From NCBI GenBank assembly GCA_948567375.1, contig OX419756.1:45274333-45338332 (forward strand): 64,000 nt of DNA, read 5' to 3'. Position 1 is the first letter of the stretch; every line of letters begins with the position of its first letter. The position numbers and the translations under genes are program-made. Positions 57,541 through 64,000 of this stretch are shown piece by piece. Origin of the DNA: Lunularia cruciata. Lineage: Eukaryota > Streptophyta > Marchantiopsida > Lunulariales > Lunulariaceae. The notes below the pieces were generated by a model. The model was given only the letters and a program-made list of their open reading frames with translations. It was not told where the DNA came from and did not search any database.

Positions 57541-58886
57541 GTACCACTCTGAGTAAACCCACTACGTACTACAGGGCTAACTCCTCTAGAATCCCCAATG
57601 AACTCCGTTATGACAAAGTAACCGCAACTAGAACCACAAATTGCAACCACAAGTCACAACTGCAAGTACCCCACCAAGTGCCTATACCCATGGAACACCA
57701 CCCACTAATGTAACTCTAACAAAGATAACTACACTAGGAGAAAGGACAATCTATAACCTGCCATCACAACACGCACTATCACGATTTGCAAGTCATCACT
57801 TCTTGCCTCACCAAAGAGAAATGAAGGTAGTCTAACTGGTCATTACTCTAGCCTCACTACCGAGAGCACACCAAAGCACCAACGCTCAAAAGTTAGGGCA
57901 CCTCATACAAACATGGTGCACAAATAGGAAGCAGAGAATGGAGGGGGTCCAATTACAAGAAATCTAAATGAAAACCTTCCATCTCATAAAACAACAGGGG
58001 ACTAACTCTGTCACCATTTGGCATTTGACATAAGAGAAGTTTGTATCTAGGTCCTAAGCTACCAAGATTACAACGAATGGGATCAAACTACCTTTCCTAG
58101 CCAAGGCTACAAATGTATAGATAACAGTGGCACAGTCACTAGGACAACAAGTGAGGGTGGACTAGTTGGCTAGGGCACCAACCTAGGAACAAGAGATCTC
58201 GGGGTCAAACCTTGTTGCGCATAATTGCGCAATATCTAGCAGTAATGGCAAATTTTTCCAACCAATAACCAAGATCTACTCTAAACTAGCTAGCCTCACG
58301 CCAGCAAGTTGGCTTGCTTCTAGGCCTTCATAGCTCATAGTCCTATGCCTTGAAACGCCAAAATTCAGCCAAATGAGGCCTTTCTTCTTGCCACTTTGAA
58401 CCTCCTCCAAAATTTAGCAAAACTCCTCCAAACTTGCAAAAGTCCTTCTCTGAAAGACCTCCTCCAAATTTGGCTAAAATTTGATGTAACCCTAAATTTG
58501 GCTGACCGCCAAATCCCCTGCTAACTCTTCACTCAAGCCAAATTGAAAACACGAGTTTCCCCAAATCACAAATTCACAAGAATAGCTTCCCAATTCCACC
58601 TTCAGTTTTACTTTTTGAGCCCAACTCGCAACAAATTGGTCCTACCTTCACCTCTTGAGCTCAAAATCACAACTACTGCTAAAAAATTGCCTTTTCTTTG
58701 CTCCAAAATTGGCCAATGCTTCCGCACACTATTTGCCTTATTGCCAAATCTGCATTGAGCAACGAGCTTCTGCACACCAAGGAAAAAATGAACTTCAATT
58801 GAGCTACCAACGATCCACCAAGCTTGGAGATACCACCAACACTCAAAGTTCCTACATCTGATTTCCCCTTGATTTCACTTTTCTGA
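57541..58886 (-). other. Element H leader between 5' LTR and gag
   Basis: About 1.3 kb without a recognised domain on either strand. Position fits a long untranslated leader. The bases just inside the LTR (minus strand TCAGAAAAGTGAAATC) do not match the initiator Met tRNA site used by the other families; I cannot name the primer. Confidence 0.5.
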
Positions 58887-59338
58887 TGTAATCAGATTGT
58901 TTATGACTCTCAAATATACTCAACTCAGATCAGTACTTGATTTGTCACTCTATAATTTGCCAACAACTAAGCACTGATTACAGTCAAGTCACACCCACTC
59001 TAGCTAAGAGAATCCAGGTGACGCTCGCCGGCCTCTGTCCACCATAGCCAGGAACTCAAAGACTCAACATCAAACAAGTGAGCTCTCTAGAGCTGCACTT
59101 TGAAAGTATACCCCTTGGACTTGAGCTAGGTGTGAAACTCTAATGGTCTTGCTGATGGTACACTCGACGGTGCAAATGGTGCAAAGTGACGGTAGGCTCC
59201 ACCATGAAGTCAGTACTTCAAACAAAAAATCTGACCGTCGGAAAGTAGTCTATGAGAAATTATTGAAATAACTCTAACTACCATCACTTGAACTCTAGTG
59301 TCTGAGCAATCTAGATGCGACACTACAAATGGCATGAC
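58887..59338 (-). repeat. 5' LTR of element H, truncated
   Basis: Starts TGTAATCAGATTG on the plus strand and aligns with 49651-50100 of the 3' LTR up to AAATGGCATGAC. It then breaks off into third-family sequence, so about 120 bases of the LTR are missing. Confidence 0.83.
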
Positions 59339-60141
59339 ATTTTGAAGAACTGGGATGATGCATTGAATAGTCACGATGGTTGTGAGTACCATGCAATACC
59401 ACCTAGAACAAAAAATCAATGTGTCTTGAACCTCCAATATGGCAAAGAAAATGCCTTTAAGGAAGGATAAAACATTATCATTAGCTATGTGGTATGCATG
59501 ACATAGATAATTGCGAGGGAGAGACCTTTGGGACCAACCGTTGGCTATTAGAACAGATTGAACCATCACCTTCAAGAGCTTTTTGTAGTAAATCTTTTGT
59601 GGAAGTGATTTGATTGTTTACCTTTCTATAATGAGCCATTGACAGTTGCATTACACTCTTTTGGGAATAGTTATTGCTCAAGTGGATAAAGACATAATAA
59701 TAGATGACAAAGTGACATTTTCTCTTTACATCTAACCAGTTCTAAACCGTATCCTTGTGGGAACAACCTATTCATACCAATTATACTATTATTACATCAA
59801 TACTAGGTCATCACAACTTGGATCTGCACTAGGGTTTGGTTTATGGTAGAGTAATTATGTAATTTTGTAGTAAATCTTTTGTGGAAGTGATTTGATTGTT
59901 TTACCTTTTTGTAATGAGCCATTGTGGGTTGCATGACACTCTTCTGGAGTTCTTGCCCAAGCAAATAAAGACATAATAATAGACAAACCATGACAAAGTA
60001 ATATTTTTTCTTCACATCTGATCAATTCCAAATTGTATCCTTGTGGAAAAGACCTATTCTTACCAATTATACTATTATTACATCAATAATGAGTTATCAT
60101 AACTTGGATCCGCACTAGGGTTTTGTTTATGCTAGAGTAAT
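59339..60141 (+). repeat. Third-family LTR end with 282-bp tandem duplication
   Basis: Two copies in direct order: 59581-59862 and 59863-60141, both starting TTTTGTAGTAAATCTTTTGTGG. Each includes the end of an LTR of the 10037-11973 type (CAGTTCTAAACCGTATCC, GGGAACAACC, ending TCATCACA) followed by TTGGATCTGCACTAGGGTTTG, which may be a decayed primer binding site. The left edge truncates the H LTR. Confidence 0.65.
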
Positions 60142-61139
60142 TCTTACACACAGAATTGTCCTATAGCATCCACTAAAGCTTGAATAAAAATATAATGTCC
60201 ATCCTTGGGAGCCTACATGCAACAAAATTTAATATGCTGAAGAATTTCAAGACAACTTAGAACTTCAAGCACATTGAATCCTATGCTGCAAATATCGGGA
60301 AGTATGTGTGAAATTCCACCACCTAAAAAAAATAAATCTAATGTGTCATCCTCTTGGTCTTCTTCACTCCCAACATCAGCATCCACATCGTAGCTTTTGT
60401 GAAGGTCACTTCTCATCATCTTATTTGTTATCTCTTGGATGCATTTCATAATTTTGTTGTGGAGTAATGAACAAGTACTTGGGTGGGGTATTCTTGTCTT
60501 CTCAAGTTCACAAATTCTAATCTCTAACATTCAGTTCTTTGGAAGGGTATTAAAAAATTCTGATCTATTCTTCCGAGGAAGCACTCACTAATGCTAAGAG
60601 TACGAATGAATGTTGGGTGCAGGTTCTCCTTAGATAGAGAAACTCCAATTTTAATTTCCATGGTCAATTTTGAATCCTGATTAATTTATGACCTCGATCC
60701 TCCATCCACCAATGCAACGTGCACTAATTAAGATTTACTGAATAACACTCACAACAATCAAACTCATGGGTGATGATTTAGAAGATCCATAAAAGTTTAG
60801 TACAATGTGTAGAGTCTTTAAATTTTCTTATTTTCCACTCAACTTGACTAGCCAAAATTTTTTTTTTATGGATTACCCATAATTTTTTAATACAAATTTA
60901 AGGCTCCATAAAAGGTAAATCTAAAACCCTTCAAGTAGGGTTGGTTTTAATTAGGCATTCATCGATTTCATTAAAAGTCTGAAACAGATTTTTGCTATTG
61001 CCCCCGTGGCCAAGATGACATGGCCCCCTCCACACACACATACCGTGCATGGCCATGGTATCGTGCTGCTATTTGTACATTCCAAAAATCAAGGTGGCAA
61101 TAGCAAAAATGATGGTGGCAATAACAATTCCCTATATTT
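60142..61139. other. Stretch without a recognised gene
   Basis: A minus frame of 105 codons (60530-60213) is acidic in the middle (DVDADVGSEEDQEDDTLD) and of unknown relation; it may be chance. A 14-bp perfect inverted repeat (60989-61002 and 61096-61109) encloses about 93 bases. Confidence 0.4.
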
Positions 61140-64000
61140 ATAGGTCGTTTCCAAAAAGTACTTCGTGGTATGTTCGGTAGTGCCCGATAAATCTCTAAGG
61201 AAGGAATCCATTTTCTAAACCGTCGTGTTCCATGTTCAATACACTTTCCGGGTTTCTCGGAGTCGGGGAAGAGTATTCATAATCGTCTTTACGGTCACAT
61301 CCAATTTTCTTGGGTACTATGCCTACGAGTTCCGTAAAATTTACGAAAATGACGTAAATATGCAATTGGAAACCCCGTGGCCTATGTTCGCACGAATGGT
61401 GACGTGTTCAGGCACTTGGTGTGACGCTCCAAGTACTACTCGAGTGTATATTTAGGCCGCATACAAGGAACACATCATGCAAGTTCTTCCGAGTGCCTTC
61501 ATATCCAGATAGAGTCCTGGATTAGTAGAATTTTCTCTCGGGAACTTTATCCGTTCTGCAGATAAGACGGACGTCATAGCCGATAGTTGTATAAGTGTGT
61601 GAAAAAATCTATTGAATTAAAGTTATATCAACTTGAAGTAAAACCGAATTTGAGGAAATCTTCCAGATGAGTCTTTTCACCATAATTAGACTGTTTTCAC
61701 TTTGTCTGGAACATTCAGGAAATGGTTGACATCAAGACGAAATTGATTTCGAGTTCAAGACAACACGTCTGGCTCTGAATTAGTTAGTGTACTTAAATTC
61801 TTGGATGTACGGGGTCATTCCAGCGTGTCCCCCTTACTTCCAAACGTCCGATTAAATGAAGGTTTGTAGATTGGACTAGCCTTTTCTCTAAACCACTTTC
61901 TCTAACCAAACATAACCCTGTCGGCAAAGTCCAGATTTTCAAATTTGAATCAATTTGTAGGTAGCTGCAGATGGTGTTCTCGGGGTCATATTCATCATCG
62001 TGATCTATATATGACTTTAAGCCTTGTTTGCAAGCGCGTATGGTGGGTGGCCCAAATGAAGTCCAAAGATTCTAGGAAGCAGGTAGGGATAAAGCTCTCA
62101 TCTACAACTTGATCCACGCGCTTTACCAAGGGAAGTAGGCCCGGGAGGTTGCTTCTCTTTAATTTCTAGACACACCTGAGGTGCACCTGGGTACAGAGGC
62201 AGAAAATGTGGCTATCCGTGATTTATCCAGTTGGAGGATCATAGAAGGATCGTTTGAATTTCCGACGCTTTACGTGAAGGTGACATTCCACAGATCATGC
62301 CAAGATTGCAGACGTTGACTCAAAATGATAAGATCTAGTCAACACTACTTGCAGAAAAGAATGAGAGAGCTACTATACCTTCTTGACTAGACCAGGTTTG
62401 AAGCCAGTGATTGGATACTTTCAAGGCCATGTATTGTTCTTTTCACGAAACCGCATATGGAACTTTCATGTGCCCTCACAATTTTGATAAACTTATTGTT
62501 GAGGATTAAGCATGAACGTATCTCACAAGCACGTTCGATTAATCTGCGACTGGGATAGTCACCTGGCCTGATTACGTTGTAAGTTCTATTTCAATAAATT
62601 GACCTTATTTTCTTCACAAGAGATGATTCCGAACATGTCATTCCCGTCGACAAGGTAATGCAACAATGCCAAAGTTAAGAGATCTTGGCTTGCTGTAAGA
62701 AACAGACAGCCATGATTCGCTCCAGATACGTCAGGATAGGGGGATCGTAGATGAAGGATTCAGAGTATCCCAGATGTGGTAACATCAAATAGTTGGTAAA
62801 ACATACGAGTGGCTCGATCCTACGTTGCGGTATGGCTGTATACTTGCGTAAGTTTATCAAGTGCGATCAAATTCAATCAAATATGAGGATCAGGTTGTTA
62901 TGTTTGGCTTGCTATAAGTGACTTGCCTGATCAAGAGCAAGAGCAAAACTTGACTGATGGAAACTCCTTATTATATCATGCGGATATATATTCAGTCATT
63001 TCTAAGGTCGAGTATTAAAATGACTAGATATCTTGAGTGGTCAATACTCATGAAGTCACGCAGGTCTATATTCACGAGTTTAGACGGATGACAGAGGGAC
63101 TATCCGTGTATGTATATATATATATATATATACATATGTGCAATGGAAATAAAGGTTCGAAGTCTGGTGTGAGCCTGTTTCAGCCGTGGAGGTAGCTTCC
63201 GAGACAGGGAGTGAACCACGTTATTTCCTGTTAGTCCTCTGATTTATGTTTAATAAGCCTTATGATGTGCTATTGCGAGAAGTCCCTTGGGACTGTATTT
63301 TCTAACACAGGTATCTTCTTCAAACTGGGAAAAATACAAGCATTCCAAGCCCGTAGAAACAACCTGCAATTTCTTTTTGTAAATGGTTTTGATATTTTCA
63401 CATTTGACTTGGAACCACAAAAAAGTCGACGAATTGAATTGAAATGAAGAAGGTTTGAAAGCTGCTTGAAGATTGAATCGAAATCCCACTTATGACATGT
63501 ATTGTTTGTGTTCCAGCTTCAAAGAGTAATGATAATTTTGCAATTGTTGCGAAGCAAGACGGGTCGAGGCCTCTATTGTTCTGCAGTAGTTATATCTCAT
63601 CATACTCTTTTTAAAGTGGAAGATGCTTAATTGAGAGTTGAGGATGTTGTTGACTTGAAGAGTGAGTCATGTGTTTTTGATCGTATTTTAAAAATTTTCT
63701 CTCAAAGAAAACGACAATCCAGCTGAAAAATCTGGACGAACTTTGAACTTGTGGACTATCTACCGTAATGAGTTAGATTACCCTGAAACTACATAAGTTG
63801 TGGGTTTTCGCCATCCACAATACAACGTGTTTTAACGTGTCTTAATGTAGGCGCTATTCGTTTCTTTATTTGGTTAGTTGAGTTGGTCGTTGGACAAGTC
63901 GAAACTCCAGACATCAACTTAGCCTGTAGATATTAAAATGGAATAGCCATGCAACAGCCAGTCAATTAGCTCTGAAAGTTAACTAAACTGATGCAAGACA
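61140..64000. other. CpG-richer terminal region, no gene recognised
   Basis: Base composition changes: CG dinucleotides are frequent here (for example near 61200-61440), whereas they are rare in the retroelement DNA to the left. The longest frames are 60-80 codons and show no motif. A (TA)10 run lies at 63113-63132. TATTTAGGCCGCATACAAGG near 61450 resembles a promoter/start context, and AATAAAG near 63150 a polyadenylation signal, but neither is convincing alone. It may be low-copy DNA, a gene flank, or a younger, unrelated repeat. Confidence 0.4.
63113..63132. repeat. TA microsatellite
   Basis: Ten uninterrupted TA units, embedded in a nearly palindromic context (TGTATG...CATATG). Confidence 0.9.

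Larger units (their letters stand above)
49647..59338 (-). mobile_element. Element H: Ty3/gypsy element with DNA methyltransferase and PHD finger
   Basis: Minus-strand element of about 9.7 kb (9.3 kb without a nested solo LTR). Outline: 3' LTR 49647-50222, polypurine tract 50223-50236, PHD finger, integrase, RNase H, reverse transcriptase, methyltransferase-like domain, protease-type region, gag with two zinc knuckles, long leader, 5' LTR from 58887, truncated at about 59338. The two LTRs share the order of many identical blocks (GATCAGTACTTGAT, CAAGTCACACCCACTCTAGC, GAGCTGCACTTTGAAAG). Stops and shifts occur throughout. The combination of methyltransferase and PHD domains in one gypsy polyprotein is the most unusual content of the window. 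Confidence 0.88.

Noticed and set aside
61225..61455. 76-codon plus-strand frame in the terminal region
   Set aside because: No recognisable domain and no coding support; length is within chance for this composition.
63113..63132. TA repeat as a possible origin or promoter
   Set aside because: A simple microsatellite is the sufficient explanation.
1..64000. tRNA, rRNA, CRISPR or prokaryotic operon features
   Set aside because: Scanned by eye; only tRNA-complementary primer binding sites were found, and the content is eukaryotic retroelement DNA.

Overview
This window looks like repeat-dense intergenic DNA of a land plant with a large genome, possibly a fern, lycophyte or gymnosperm; the sequence alone does not settle which. 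Roughly the first 60 kb is nested, decayed LTR retrotransposons. I see no tRNA, rRNA, CRISPR array or intact host gene. Coding frames are broken by stops and frameshifts, so coding entries are given as pseudogenes.

Family 1 dominates: a Ty3/gypsy chromovirus with TGTAA...TTACA LTRs, a TTGGTATCAGAGC-type primer binding site (initiator Met tRNA) and a chromodomain after the integrase. Twelve LTR copies are visible. Elements A (1-13019, minus), B (5237-12732, minus, inside A), E (17447-28445, minus), D (18209-23700, plus, inside E), F (30864-42280, minus) and G (33797-39398, minus, inside F) are delimited, mostly by 5-bp target duplications, plus one solo LTR at 54289-54702. The LTRs carry GAAnnTTCnnGAA arrays identical in layout to heat shock elements, upstream of a TATA box. 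Family 2 (LTR TGTAATACC...GGAGTATTACA) is present as truncated element C (13014-16230) and a solo LTR (597-1326). A third family appears as a putative 1.9-kb solo LTR (10037-11973) and as LTR ends in a 282-bp tandem duplication (59581-60141).

Element H (about 49647-59338, minus) is the most unusual. In coding order it has gag with two zinc knuckles, a protease-type region, a C5 cytosine DNA methyltransferase-like domain, reverse transcriptase, RNase H, integrase and a C-terminal PHD finger. The methyltransferase retains motif I, a motif II-like strand, motif VI (ENI) and the C-terminal block, but appears to lack the catalytic PCQ motif and is split by the family 1 solo LTR. This is a fossil of a retroelement that carried its own DNA-methylating and probable chromatin-reading domains.

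Between the elements lie pieces of older sequence on the minus strand (42281-43800, 28446-30863, 16231-17446), made discontiguous by E and F. They hold coding remnants I cannot assign. A segment of the 17-kb piece is homologous to a plus-strand remnant at 46071-46290. From about 61.1 kb to the end the composition changes to CpG-richer sequence with no retroelement domain that I recognise.
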